The translations under genes were made by a program, and so were the position numbers. 64,000 nucleotides of DNA from Acanthopleura granulata (lineage: Eukaryota; Mollusca; Polyplacophora; Chitonida; Chitonidae), in the NCBI GenBank assembly GCA_016165875.1, contig JABBOT010000039.1:1-64000 (forward strand), given 5' to 3'. This document shows positions 1 to 12,295 of the stretch, piece by piece. The notes below the pieces were generated by a model that was given only the letters and a program-made list of their open reading frames with translations, ran no database searches and was not told where the DNA came from. Numbering within the stretch: the stretch's first letter is position 1; each line of letters begins with the position of its first letter.

Positions 1-990
1 CTTATATACCTGCTTGAGAGCAGCTTCTTAAGTATACTTCCAAGGTTATCTGTCCGCATTCCTCCCACCATGATGTTGTCCGCCGTCGTATAGGTGAAAC
101 ACCACTCAAAATCAATAAAGTTTAAGTACGGGTGAATGGGTAGACTAAGAACGAAGAAGTCAATATGTTTGTGGATGTATTACAGTTGACAAGTCCATGA
201 CCACGAGATCGCAAAGCTGTCTTAGACACAAGCCAGATTTAAGCTTAACTTAGAGTGTTATTAACGTTTCTTGGTTAGCTTTAATTGGAATATGATAAGA
301 TGTGTTGGCTCGTGAGTTTAAAAATCAGTAGAAATTAGAGCACATTTTTATGTTGTTACGGATCTTGCGTTCAGAAGTGCAGTGTGACCGGCTAGGAAGA
401 TGAAACATAAGGATGTTCCTGTGAGAGAACCTGCGCATGCGTGTACCATTGTAATTGGTGTTATCCGGACCTCTACTATGGTATGTGATACTCTTTTTCC
501 CGCCATGAAAATATCAGGTTGTCTGCCATTTGTTTATTTATTTAGATGTCTGTGAATATGATGTTGCATTAACTACAACAAGCATATGTTTGCAGTATCT
601 CGCGCAAAGACCACTAGTAGGCTCATTGGTCCTTTATGAAGGACAGAATGTAAAACATTTATAGGATCGACCGATCAAATGACACCGACAGGGCGATGTA
701 CTACCTCATAGACACGTACACTTATACAAAGCAATCTTTAAATGCAGCCTACAAATAAATTAATAAACAGAAAAAAATAAATGAATGAATAAGTAAATAA
801 ATAAATAAAATGTTGACAGCACAAATATACCTACTTGAGAACAGTTTCTTACTTGCCCTAACAATGAATAATTATGGCTTAGAGAAGACGAAGAACGAAT
901 AAGTCTACTTGCTTGAGGATGGAAAACCTCCGACCAATCGCTGGCGACGAGTTTGCAAAGCTGTCTTAGGCTCAGGCAGATGAAGAACTT
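1..990. repeat. Local duplication with about 0.8 kb offset at left edge
   Basis: Two stretches recur in the same order. Bases 1-30 match about 822-852 (both contain a TATACCT-CTTGAGA-CAG-TTCTTA pattern). Bases about 142-226 match about 882-970, both including AAGAACGAA and later GCAAAGCTGTCTTAG. The first copy carries a SINE tail at about 45-112 that the second lacks. No coding signal was recognised. The rest of 1-1,560 is AT-rich DNA in which I see no gene and no match to the duplicated blocks. Confidence 0.55.
45..115 (+). mobile_element. tRNA-derived SINE, 3' part only, internally deleted
   Basis: The sequence reads TTCCTCCCACCATGATG, then CCGCCGTCGTATAGGTGAAA and CACCACTCAAAATCAATAAA. 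This is the end of the body and the tail of the common SINE of this window, in forward orientation. The usual TATTCTTGAGTACGGCGTAA segment between the body and the CACC end is missing. The tRNA-like head is absent. Confidence 0.6.
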
Positions 991-1559
991 TGTTTTGATG
1001 TTAAACGAAAAAAACTTAACCGCAAATAAACAATAAAAAGACAAAAAAATGACCGATACTTCTCGTAAAGGCTGTGAAAAGTTATTTGTAAAATATGATC
1101 TTGAAGAGTTTTTTAAGTTGTAAATGACATTTGAAAACAATATTTGATTGTTATGAAATTGTGATATAATGTTTGTATCTGGAGTACTGCAATTGGTTAT
1201 GAAAACATTTCAGGATAAATATGCTGAAATAAGGATGTTATGCATGTCAGCAAGTAAAGATTTTATGCCATAAGTACACAGACTAACATATATACACCAG
1301 TTCATGGTTTCGTTGTTGTGTTGTAAATAATGCCACGTTGTCTTGTTTCAACAGACGGCGGTTTGATTACGGGGACCCTCGGTTTTGCCCTAACAATAAC
1401 CAATTCTAGCTCCTTTGGGCTGGCTGGCTGGCTGTCTCACCATCTTGTAGTCTCTATCCTCTATGCTATTATATTCTATGTGATATAAAATCTCCGTATC
1501 AGCCACAACTGCGACTTGTGTATCAATACTTCACGAAAAGCGGAAATGATAATAGAACT

Positions 1560-4280
1560 CTGGTTCCGATTGGTTTCGAAATGTTGTAATCCAGGGTCAC
1601 TTTTGCACCATTAGTAAACCTAGCGAAATCTCAACGTCACTTGAGGCTGCGCTGACTGTCTATTAGACACCAACTAGTCCTACTAAAGACGGCATTATGA
1701 GAGAACAAATTTCCCCGGTAGATCGCTGGCTATTGGTAGCTTGTCGTATCAAGTCCAGATTAACGGAAATGGTAATTAAGGAGGCCTCCAATCATATATT
1801 AGGACGACCTGAGATCAGGTCTTCAAAACTATTGGAGTTAATCCTGACCTAAAGACCGATATGGTCATCTGAGACAGTCAAATGACTTTGAATGCGAAAA
1901 GACAGTTCAAAATTGCTCAAACTTTGTTTTATTTGTGGCGAGGCTAACGGCTTAGCATACTAGTGGGACGCGTTTTAGGTAATAATGTGTTAATGTGTTT
2001 GACGAAAGCAAATAAATGAAAGCAAAATGAGAAGTATGAAGAGAACAAACACAAAAAACCACTGTTGCCTTACATTCGAGCCCTTCGTTAAAATATGTTG
2101 CCGTGTTCTAAAATACAGCATGTCCAACATCTGACTGACCGACAGACAGAGTGAGGCGGGAACCTCACTGTGCGCTTGCCAGCGTTATCGTGTAACGACC
2201 CTCCCAGCATTTCCCCTTTGTTTCAGCTCCATTAGTCTGTGAAAATATGGTTTGATATATTCGCCTTAAAATGAACACTTCAGATTTACATGGTGTCAGT
2301 ACTGACATTCAGACAGTTGGTGGCATTTAATTCAGTTTTCAGGCTTCTGTTGAACTGACGCTCACTTTGTTCGCTCCTTTCAGTCCAAATAAATATACAA
2401 GGATGTGATAGGTACATCTAACAAAGTTCTTGATAGGTGCATACCTGTTATTCACGGAGGTACACTGATAAAGAGGCCATGAAAAATTCTCCAAATTGAA
2501 CACATTTCGGTTCTCACTTAAATAATAAAATCGGAAATCTTGAATCTGACAGAAATGATATTTCCGGTTTTTTCATTTCAGTATACCCGCCGTTGATGAG
2601 TATTAAAGACACAAGTGGTAAAACACTTCTCTGCTCAGGACAACCCGGATGTCATAAGCATGCTCGACGTAAATAGCTTTTGGTGTAATGGGCCGACGTA
2701 GTTAAGGACAAAAATCCATTATCGCGGAAAGAGAGGCAAGCATGGGCGGGAGTATTGCGCCCTTCAAGGCACTCCTGTAGTGCCCGAAGTTAACACCATT
2801 TATTTAGTACGCCGAGCGCCTTGGAGAAACTGTCCCTTGTCCGAGACAGAGCGGATCAATTGTATGATGCCAGACAGCGAGGTAACGGTGTTCAGTCGTC
2901 CCTTGAGTGAGTTCAGGAGGCAAGACTGTCCATAATAAGTCGTAACATAACAATGTTTAGAAAAGAAGGTCATTAGAGAAACACACTCCTAAGTGAAAGT
3001 TTACCCATTTAAAGTAAAGATTATTTCAGGAAATACTCTAAATAAGAACAGATACATTACAGCAGCAAAGACAGCTTTCAACTGGCGCCTTTTTGAGTCC
3101 CATAATTTGGGCTAAAATTGAAAAATTGTGGTACTATATACATTAGGCTTAATATGTAACTTATAACAAGGATATTGATTGTGTAAAAATAATTTTCAAT
3201 CACATCATTTTCAACACTGGATTAATCAAAATAAACAGTTCTATCAAATAAATTTCTGACTTCTCTTGCCTTAATTTTGGTATTTTTAGCCTCTGGCGCC
3301 AACAAGTCCCACAAGAAGGCATCCATTGCTTGCACCGGCCATTTAATCTTCCATGAAGCACATACATGTTTAAATGTATTGATAAGACCGAGACAGTGCG
3401 AGTGAAAGAGAGTGTGTAGTAGGAGAAATTTGGCTTTACTTGTGCTGTGATAAACATTTTACACAGTGTGATGTGTGTTACACTTGTGCTTTCGGCTGTC
3501 CATCTCGATTAACAGTTGCTGTATTGTGAAAGCGAGGTAGTGAGATAGCGGAGCGAGGCAGCAAGGCAGCGAGGCAGGGAGACATCCCCCATTTCCCTCC
3601 ATATCTTTCCCCTGTCTTCGCCTTTGTGACATATGCAGACTTCATCGGAATTCCAGCCACGTAGGCGTCATTCAAAGCCGGTGCTGTGCATGCGAAGAAT
3701 GACCACCGCGTGACTTCAATCGGCTGCCCATCTCCAACAACCGCTAGTTTACGCCATTGCTGCTTGTTCATGGAACGTAGACACACCCAAGGTCCACAAA
3801 ACTGTCACTTACCGATGCCCGAAATCAATTTATTAATGGAATTTCCCCCAGCTTTGTATTAACGGTGACCGCTTGTTGTTGAATGAATGAATGATTAAAT
3901 GCTTATTGTTTAACGCCCTACTCAAGGATATTTCACTTATACGAAGGCGGTGTCTCCTTGGTGCAGGACGGATTTCCACCGTATCTTTTATCTGGTGCTT
4001 CCTCACCGAGACGACTTGCCGATGACACCCAACAAGCCCCTTCACCCAGTCACACTACACTGACACCGGGCCGACCAGTCCACCTTCTATCCTCATTGCT
4101 GAGCGCCTGGCGAGGAAGCAGGATGTACCATTTTTTAAAGTCTTTGGTATGATCCCACCCAGGTTGGAATCCAGATCTCTCCGTCCGAAAGCGGACGCTC
4201 TTGTTGTTGAACCGTTAGGATATATTGGCTAAGTGAATGACAGTTGTGCTTCAGAACGTTTGCGGCTCTTGTAAAGCGGC
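1560..4280. repeat. Segmental block A, copy 1
   Basis: Matches 53,270-56,430 (A3) in the same order. Anchors are: AACGG-AATGGTAATTAAGG then AGGCCTCC at about 1,755-1,790 versus 53,412-53,437; a 34-base identity at 2,663-2,696 versus 54,795-54,828; a GACTTCATCGGAATTCC anchor near 3,640 versus 56,066; and TTGTTGTTGAA at the end. The block holds no recognisable gene. Short open frames at 3,200-4,045 on the minus strand are not preserved as a frame in A3. It ends with a copy-specific SINE. Confidence 0.75.
3872..4211 (-). mobile_element. SINE with 12-bp target-site duplication
   Basis: Flanked by direct repeats CTTGTTGTTGAA at 3,872-3,883 and 4,200-4,211. On the + strand it starts with a GAATGAATGAATGATTAAAT tail and GTTTAACGCCCTACTCAAGG, and ends with a tRNA-like segment (AGGTTGGAATCC, then GAAAGCGGACGCTC), so the element lies on the minus strand. 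The middle contains ACACCGGGCCGACCAGTCCA and GCTGAGCGCCTGGCGAGG, a body seen in a second mollusc SINE type. The paralogous block A3 carries a single uninterrupted CTTGTTGTTGAA at 56,300-56,311, a clear empty site. Confidence 0.85.
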
Positions 4281-4289
4281 ATCTCTCTT

Positions 4290-4640
4290 TGGCTATTTTT
4301 GTTTTACACCGTACGCAAGTTTATTTCACCTATACATGTACGACGGTGGCCAGCATTATAGTGGGAGAAAACTAGGTGAAGGAGAAGCGAAAATGGTATA
4401 ATTCAAATGGGTGGTAAATAAAGAAAACCAGATGTCTTCAATTTTCTATGTGCATTCACTTATTCGACCGCTGCTTATAACACACTCATAAAATTTCTAA
4501 TTTACATATATGAAAATATGATATATATCAGGGCCGGGAAGGAAATCCCACCTGAGGTATTCTAACAACTGACCTGACTGAGCTGATGACAAGCGTTTTA
4601 ATCCTCTCGATCAAAGCTTTCTTAGGAAAGTACATGTGAG
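4290..4640 (-). mobile_element. Ancestral SINE shared by all B copies (copy B1)
   Basis: A reversed tail (GTTTTACACCGTACGCAAGT), a body (TACGACGGTGGCCAGCATTA) and a downstream part ending GATGACAAGCGTTTTAATCC then CTCTCGATCAAAG are found at the same place in B1, B2 and B3. The element therefore inserted before the B duplications. Boundaries are approximate and no target-site duplication was found. Confidence 0.6.
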
Positions 4641-5479
4641 ATGTGTACTATAATTACTGCTGTGTAAATAAAGTTCAAACAATATTATCTGAACGCAAAT
4701 ATGCAACTTATACAGAGTTTTCGGTTTTCTATCCCACTGAGTAAACATTTAGGCTAAGCATTTTCTTCTGAAATATAGCTATGCCGAATAACAGGACACT
4801 TAGCGAAATCATGGATGTTTTGAGGAGTAAGGAAATGATTAAAAAGCTACTTTTAATGATATCACAGAGAAAGCCGATACACTTGAAGGCATATCAAGTG
4901 AGGCGGTAAGCGATTCCAAACCACCGGAACAGGATTATCCGTGTGGAAACCCAACCCACGAAGTCGAGGTTATTACGCAAGAACGAAAGTTTTGTCAATC
5001 CCGTTATCTATATCGCTTGGTGTAGGAGGCGACTCAGTTCTACCGTCACAGCCAGAATAATTACCTTATTGTGATTGCACTTTAGCATACTCATCTAATT
5101 CTGTTGGTTAGTGTTGGCATATAGGCTTGTGAGTAACAGAATGTTTGGAGGAGGGCTTTAGATATCGAGGGCAAGTCTCATGTCATGCGTTGGCTGATTT
5201 GTACGTGGAATATTTTGGGGAGAAAACGTTAAAGACGACGTGTTCTGTTTAATATGTAATTCCTGATGCCTGTTATGGGTTAAGTTCATTTCACGCACTT
5301 CAGCGAGTCCAAAACAAGGGCCGACGTTTTGAAAAATGTGTCCGATTTGAAAACAGTTCATTCCGAAATGTTGGCTCACTGATGTTGGTTTCACTTGGCT
5401 TAAGCACTTCTCAACGTTTGCAGGTGCGCGTGTGATCTTCTAATCAGGTGTTATTTGTCTCCTGTACTTAACGTGTAAG

Positions 5480-8400
5480 AGACATCTCCTTTAAAATTTC
5501 ACACCTCCAAAACTGAAAATGCCAAAATCAATTAAATATAATATATACGCCAGCATGTATAGAAACTTACATAGTCCGAAATTTTGTGCCAAATTTTTTA
5601 TAACACTTGAAAGTGTGCACATTGTAAATGCAGAATTTGCGAAAGTAAATTCATGTAATAATCAGAAAAACGTGCCAGCATTTAATACTCTTTGCTTGTT
5701 TAAAAGTAATGTACTTTATCCACTAACTTGAAAGACACAAATTACCGTTTTTTTTTTTTTATAAAATAGTCGACATAATGAAACTTTCTTATTCAAAGTT
5801 TCATTCTCAAGTTCCATTAACACACGTTAATTATTTTCTAGCAATGTCAAGTTCCTAATATAGCGATTCGACTCCTTAAGTAAGGATTGTGTCGTTTCTA
5901 TTCTCCTCAGCCAAAGCCAGCTTCAGTAGCCGTAATTGTATTTCACCACAGTCAAGCCCGTTCCTGGCAAGATTAAAGTGCCAAAACCCAGAGTTCAAGA
6001 CATAGCTATAGTGTGTTTAGAAATCCCGAAAACAGGTCTTTCTTAATCCGTTTTCCTGTAATTGTCATTTGTAGGTGTATGGACACCAACATTCCGGTCA
6101 TTTTGGCCATTTTTCGAGACTGTGTGGTGAAACACTTTTATTTCTGGATTATTCTTCAACAACGTGCAACGAGACTTGGCAAATATGTAAGTAAATACTT
6201 AAGCAAAAGAAGTGTGCCAGAAATAATTGACATCTTTTCTACATTTAAAGATAGTAAAAGCTTTCAAAGCTTCAAAAACGTTTAAACGCTGCAACTTTAG
6301 TTGATCACTGAGAACAATACAATATGAATACAAAAATCTGTGGGACCATTTTTATTCATATAGCGAACTATCCACATGGGCTGTAAACATTTGAAAATTT
6401 TGGAAAAAGGCGAAAAAATATCATTTTGAATAGAAGCTGTGGTCTTTTTCTTCAAATTGTCCATATGTTTCATTAATATTAAATTTGGCTAAATTTTAAA
6501 CGTTTTGGAAAATCAGCAGTTGTTTAGCATTTAGAATATTATAAGTTATGTGATGGCCTTCTGGGAATAAACGGGTAGATATTTGTCTGAGGCCGACAAT
6601 ATTTTTCCTAGACGAAGCCGAGGAAAAGTATTAACGCCGGAATGTTCTTCACCACGAAGAACATTTTTAGATGTAAAACTCAGAGAACTATCCACGCTTT
6701 CCAGGCCCGGCGATATAACTGACGTTGGGAAGTTGTCTCTCTTGGTAAAGATCGTTGAATCTTTACTGTCCGTGTCGGTAAGGGCAGTGTGTCTTCCAAA
6801 GCTGAAAGAAGGTTGTACAAGGTCTTGTTTTCAAATAACATTTATGTTCATTGACTGTATCGTCCTCTTATTAAACGCCAGACATGTTAATATGGTTTAA
6901 TGCCATGCCTTTCCCGTGCACAGACTTGCTATCATCATAGTTGAAGAACAGCTGATTTAGGTCAAAGTCAAGGTCATGGTTAGCGGCAGTCAAATGAAAG
7001 GAATGAAATGAAGAAAGTGGGATGAGGGCAGATCGTTATGGCTGTGACTTTTGCTGATTTCGTTTTCGAAAGATAACTTGTCGATATGAATGACGATATG
7101 CATAGATGGTACTTCAGGAGAAATCTCGGCACTTTCAGTTTCCGCACATGCCAACTTTGCCACCTTCACCAACACATATGCAGACAATCATGCCAAATAT
7201 GCGACTGATCTTCTCCGCTGACAACTATATCCGAGCACACAAGCTATCAGATGGTGATTTAACTCTGTATGACCCAACCATTGAAAGGATGAAGAGTTAC
7301 ACAGCGTTATAACTTGTTTTCGGACCAATAAGATAAAGGAAGATAAGTGTTTTAGGATTTCATTCGATCTTTCTGGAAAATCCGAAACTGGAAAGTCTTC
7401 TGATTGCACATTTCAGTGCCGTAGGACCGAACTGGTTCTGTAACATGCTCATATGATTCTTTCGTATTTTCCGGAATAACACTTATAGTTTTTGTCAGAT
7501 CCTTTTATTAGTGTGAGACGCGAAAAACTTTTGTTCGACACGATCAAAGCAGACGAGAAGAGGTTGTTATTGCTTACGCAAAATTTTCTCTCATTTTGCG
7601 TCGGCACGTTTTGCCTTGACTTCGAGGATATATTCACGCACCAGAATCCTGTTACATTCGGCCTGTTATGTGGAGCATTTCAAAAAAGCAAATCACCAGA
7701 ATTTTCTCTGGTCTCTGAATGGTGACAACTATACATATGATCGAGTAGATTAAATATTTTGGGCTACACATGGCAAAATGTGGAAGTTTGCTTTCGAGGG
7801 GCTCCAGCATCCTCGAGTGCAAGTTTACAGAAATGAAAACATACATGTGTCTTAAATTTGAGGTTATTTTTATGCTTGTATACACTTAAGTGTCTGTGAG
7901 TTTAATTTTATCATATTTAAATTTTTAAAAATTTTACTACACTTTTTACATTTTACCTGTCCCGTTTATTTTATATATCTTCAGTTTCTGTATATTTTAT
8001 AGTTTATTTCTCATGTTTGTTTTACTTAATTTGTATTTTTATGTTAGTTTCTGTAGCAACTGTCAACTTATTTAATCACAGCATATATACCTCGAGTTAA
8101 CTAAATATCATTGTGATTGTTTTGTAGTCTCTCGTGGTATGTTATGCAGAGCAGAATCAAACATTGCCATACATGAATATCTGGACATATAATGTGAAGT
8201 GAATGATTCAGGAACAATTATGGGAAATATTAAGAGGGGAAAAATACTGTATGCGAATATAGTATGCTTAGAAAGGTTAGAAGCTGGTCTTTCCAAATCC
8301 GATCACCTTGGTACAATTGAAGCAGTAGTTTTCGCGTAATCGCCATTTGTAATATCTGGATACCCCTTTTCCGGGTTTTCCTCTATTCTGGGTTTTGATT
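5480..8400. other. Copy-specific insertion in B1, no gene recognised
   Basis: B3 runs from its 58,560 region directly into the 58,840 region, and B2 from 35,740 into 35,790, but B1 holds nearly 3 kb extra here. It contains a poly-T run, a very AT-rich zone at about 7,905-8,060 and overlapping short open frames on both strands at 7,100-7,885. None shows a motif I recognise. It could be one or more old mobile elements or unique DNA lost from the other copies. Confidence 0.4.
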
Positions 8401-9991
8401 CTGATCATTAGGCTGTCCCCTCGTTGAGACTGTCGCCGACTCACGTCCTTATTCAAGCTTAGAATACAATTTTGGAAAGCCTTCATCTAGACTTTGTTAA
8501 TCGCTGTGGAATACTCGGGTTTAGTCTGGTATGTCTGGGGAAAATCTTAAGGAGCTTAGATTAAGCCTTTGTAGTCGACCTCAAATGAGAAGCCTTTCAT
8601 GAAAAAGCCAAGCTGTGGCTATCGGTGACAGAACGTTGTCGTCTTCATGAGAATCGGAGAACATTTCTACTTTTTGTCCAAGCGATCATCTTCTCTAATG
8701 TAACCCCTTTTTTATTTATTTCACATTTGGTATGGCCTTTGTGGGCGGTGACTGATGAGGTAGCTGGACGTTTGAGAGCCGGACTGACTTCCGATAAGGG
8801 GTATCCCCACTGGAATCCCTGCTGTTGGTTGTCAAGTCAACATCATGTTTGTTCTGGAATAATGTCATAGTTCTTTGTCTTTGGCTTAGTGACGCTTAGC
8901 TGGAGGATATCTAAGTGACTAAAAACTTCCACCTTCGAAAAATATTTTTAAAGTATAGCTCAAATATGCATAAATGATTTTTAAATATATTTTAGTGATT
9001 CCACGTGTATCAAAATTATATTCCAATTGAAGACTAATAATCAGGTCAGGCAACAATTATATAGTGTTAGGTCTAGTTCAAGACTTGGAAATCTTACACT
9101 GTAAGAAAATAAAGCGCGGTGCTGGTCTGCGCAGTGACACTGAGAAACGATCGTCATCACTGGGATGGGTCTGCATCTTGCAATGATGAGATCCATATGC
9201 CAGTTGTTTACCAGACGAGCGTGTTTCATGTCAAAAGTCTGACGAACCGTCCTCAAAGCAAATCTGATCAGCAACACACCTCATTTTAAACTACTCAAGT
9301 CCGAGAAAGCACCTTGATGTGCATACCTCCGATCTCACTCTCATGATACCTAAGCCTTGCTCTAGTGTAGCGTATACAATGACCTCCATGGGAGGAAGAA
9401 ATAAGAGGTGATCAGATGTCAATTAGTAAGACGAAGTAAAAAACACCACGTAAAAAATGGAAAGAAAAGGAAAAAAACACTGGCCGCCCGAGTAGCAATA
9501 GTTGACATGGTTGTCTTCTTGGCGTAGACACGTTTTAGCTGCTGTTAGCCGAGGCTTAAGCAAAATTGCGCCTATACAGACAGGAATCAAAGTGTCGAAG
9601 GAAACATTCGTATACCTGTCGGGCTCCCTGGGTTAAGGAAACAAGACAATGAATATTTAGTTTTCTCTCGATTTCCAAATTTTTCAAGCAAATAACAGTT
9701 TATACCTATTAAAAACCAATTGGTGGGAATTAAAAAAAGATATTTGTTAGAGATATCCTTAAAACTGTTCATCAAATCATCCATCAAATGAAGGACCTCA
9801 TGTTGAAAACGACGATCAGTTCAGACACAACAAAGACAACAAAGCCTCATCTATGACTTCCTGTTGTGGATTCCGGGGATGCGGTTCAAAGACTAGAAGA
9901 TAGTTGTCTTTCAATTAGAAAATTTGTATGTTATCAGAACATATGCATTAATCTCAATCTCAGTGCGCAGGTTAAACCCACGAACATGTGC

Positions 9992-10050
9992 ATTTAGCTG
10001 GCAGACCTTCCCATGTCCGACCGTAGAGGAATCCAATGGAAATCTGTGGG
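9992..10050 (-). mobile_element. SINE body fragment in B1
   Basis: The sequence GCTGGCAGACCTTCCCATGT then GACCGTAGAGGAATCCAATG matches the middle of the common SINE. It sits at the position where B3 has a longer copy (60,425-60,612). B2 shows no clear SINE here. Either the element was shared and deleted in B2, or B1 and B3 exchanged sequence. Confidence 0.5.
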
Positions 10051-10274
10051 TGACACCTCGGAAAATTCGTCATTTCATTACCAAAATCTGGTCGTTTACT
10101 TTACGTACTCCGATTGCCTCCACCCATGACAGTTACCATTACCGGATGAGTGAATACGTCTAAAGAAACTTCCAATCAATTTAGACTGTTTGGTGACCAC
10201 TATCTTACAGATCGTGTGGGCAAATACATAGAAAGTGTGGCCATGGCAGACAATAGAAGCACTGCACCATCTGA

Positions 10275-10385
10275 GTAAACACTCACCGTCCCCCCCCCCG
10301 CCCCTAGTCCACCCCCTCCGCCCCTTCTTTAAACTCCTGTCCTCCGTCAGGATATGTTATTCCTACGCGTTACAGTGGCAGTAGT
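10275..10385 (+). other. C-rich/pyrimidine tract before the B core
   Basis: The tract contains GTCCCCCCCCCCGCCCC and CACCCCCTCCGCCCCTTCTT, followed by CAG-type trinucleotides. The same location in B3 (60,875-60,935) is also strongly pyrimidine-rich; in B2 (37,700-37,755) the tract is weaker. It resembles a splice-acceptor pyrimidine tract but may be simple low-complexity sequence. Confidence 0.45.
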
Positions 10386-10398
10386 AAGGAGGTATCGA

Positions 10399-10468
10399 TC
10401 CGCTTGTGTTGGCGTTAAGAGGACGCTGCAGGCGGCGGCTGGCCCTTCATCACCTTTCCTAATGTGCA
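10399..10468. other. Conserved GC-rich core of block B, copy 1
   Basis: This 70-base segment corresponds to a stretch that is identical in B2 (37,812-37,881) and B3 (60,984-61,053). The B1 version differs at roughly eight positions, including a G-to-T change in GGCGGTAAGA. It contains GCTGCAGGCGGCGGCT. Similarity continues at a lower level to about 10,555. Function unknown; see the findings. Confidence 0.7.
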
Positions 10469-10794
10469 ACTCTGACCGATATTCAATATTACGTCCAAGC
10501 TTGTCGCTCTCCGATCATCACTTGGGCAAGTTACACTGCAAAGCTGGTGAAAGCTTTACGACACGCTCTAACTGATAGCTTGGAGGGATTTGAAATGGAA
10601 TGTAGTCCCCAGAGAATCTATGAGGTTACCAGACAAATTTGCGATAATAACCTTTTGTATTTATAATTTCATGTACCTCAAAAAGTAGCCGCACAAGAGC
10701 AAACTCGGAAAAGTTCCTAGGTCCGGCAAAAAATTCAGTCATTTATCACTCCTGTATCTTGCTAAACGAAGGTCAATATTAAAAGGTTGGATAT

Positions 10795-11035
10795 GAAGAA
10801 ACAGACCGGCGGGCGGACCAAACCACCGACCCAACGACAGAACGACAAACAGATTGACAATCATATCGACAGACAGGCGGACCAACCTACAGGCCGATCA
10901 TCAGACACACCGACCTATCGAACAACAGGCGGACCAACAGAGCGGCAGGCATGCCGACCGAGAGAGCGACAGACCCACAGACATACCGACCGACAGACCG
11001 ACAGACCGGCCAACTGACTAAAAGACCGAACCACA
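10795..11035 (+). repeat. Degenerate GACC/GACA simple repeat
   Basis: Imperfect four-base-based repeats of the GACCGACAGACC type run for about 240 bases, giving a spurious open frame rich in T, D, R, Q and P. B2 has only a short patch of similar sequence (about 38,225-38,290) and B3 has almost none, so this looks like a copy-specific expansion. Not a protein gene. Confidence 0.75.
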
Positions 11036-11711
11036 GAGCGGCCGCTCCCCTTTAAATTGAAGTTCTTGACTACTTTTTATTTTGGTGGCACAATGTTTGT
11101 TATGTTATTGGTGGGAAGAAAATCTGTAACCATTTATTTACGAATTTATTCAGCCTTATAATGAACCAGGAATAGGTTGTCTTTTAACCTGAAAAATGAC
11201 TCATACCTTCAGTTTGATTGTTTTTAACCGGTTCATATAGTTTAACTGAACACTTGTTCGATGAACGAAATGAAAACAAGCATTGGAAATGGACGTTATA
11301 CCTGAATCAAACAAACATCAAAAACAAAGAAAGCAAAATGTCCGCTACTATTTTCTATCTCTTTCCTTTGTTATCTCGGGGTATGACGCATGCCCTGCTT
11401 ATAGTGTGAAAAATATTTCTAAAATTTGAATAGACATAGTCATAAAGCGAGCAGGAAAAATACGTTCACGAATTTAACTGCTGATTTTGAGCGGTAACAC
11501 ATAACGCTGATATTTTATGAATTTTGTGAAACGTAATTATGAGGGCTATTCTAAAAAAATACCAAAATTGTTGAATAAAATTAATGACAGATATTTTTGC
11601 CAAAAATCTTCAGTACAGTCTCTTTAACTCTGGACCCCAAAAGTGCAGTGAGTGTCCGACTCTGACTTAAGTTCACCTGCACATGATCAGTCCTGTTGTT
11701 TCGCGCGAGGC

Positions 11712-11727
11712 GGGGGGGGGGGGGGGG
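11712..11727 (+). repeat. G16 homopolymer
   Basis: Sixteen consecutive G residues follow GCGAGGC. A run this long can form G-quadruplex-like structures and is prone to length change and sequencing error. C3 has no such run at the matching position (about 62,155). Confidence 0.9.
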
Positions 11728-12116
11728 TGCACCTCAGAGCAAGGGTTGAATTCCAACTGGGCCCCTCCTGGTTTATTTGCTGCTTATCTTGCTGACTTGG
11801 CTATGAGGGTCATAACACAGGTGGGTAAATGGGAAACAGTTTCCCAATCTGTGATTATCCAAACAGTGACCGTCAACCGTGTGTGTGTGTGTCCAGCGAG
11901 GAGACGGACTTGCTGAATTGTTTGGATCACAAATACAATATTAATATGCCTTTTGGAGAGTTTGTCTTCCCTGTTTCAACTCCAGTTCTGATGCTGTATT
12001 CCTTGTCGTCCAAGATCCAGTTGGCATCATGTAGATTCTGTTGACATTAGTATCCATTTTGTTGAAAATGACCACCCTATCGCCATCACAGAAAATAAGA
12101 GGTATATCCCTTTTGT

Positions 12117-12295
12117 TCAAATAAATATTTATCTATTTATTTGATTGGTGTTTTACGCCGTACGCAAGAATATTTCACTTCTACGACAGCGGTCAGAGCC
12201 AGGAGGAAAGCGGGCAGAGCCCGGGGGAAGCCCACGACCCTCCGCAGGTTACTGGCAGACCTTCCCACGTACGGATGGAGAGGTCAAATAAATAT
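12117..12295 (-). mobile_element. SINE lacking its tRNA head, with target-site duplication
   Basis: Direct repeats TCAAATAAATAT at 12,117-12,128 and 12,284-12,295 flank a reversed SINE. From left to right: an AT-rich tail, TTTGATTGGTGTTTTACGCC, GCAAGAATATTTCACTTCTA, GGGCAGAGCCCGGGGGAAGC, and CAGACCTTCCCACGTACGGA. The tRNA-derived head is missing, as expected for 5' truncation at insertion. Confidence 0.8.

Larger units (their letters stand above)
4290..11600. repeat. Segmental block B, copy 1 (longest copy)
   Basis: Matches B2 (34,930-38,560) and B3 (57,520-62,040). Anchors are: GAAATCATGGATGTTTTGAG at 4,805 versus 35,441 and 58,153; the GCCAAGCTG-GGCTATCGGTG region at 8,605 versus 35,988 and 58,933; AGATCCATATGCCAGTTGTT at 9,188 versus 36,508 and 59,511; and the 70-bp core at 10,399. 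About 5,480-8,400 has no counterpart in B2 or B3. That stretch is AT-rich (poly-T near 5,746-5,760, very AT-rich at 7,905-8,060), with several short open frames in which no family was recognised. Confidence 0.75.

Noticed and set aside
7905..8060. Very AT-rich stretch as a possible replication origin or matrix-attachment site
   Set aside because: Base composition alone is not evidence for either role.
10787..11017. Open frame rich in T, D, R and Q
   Set aside because: It is a translation of the GACC/GACA simple repeat.
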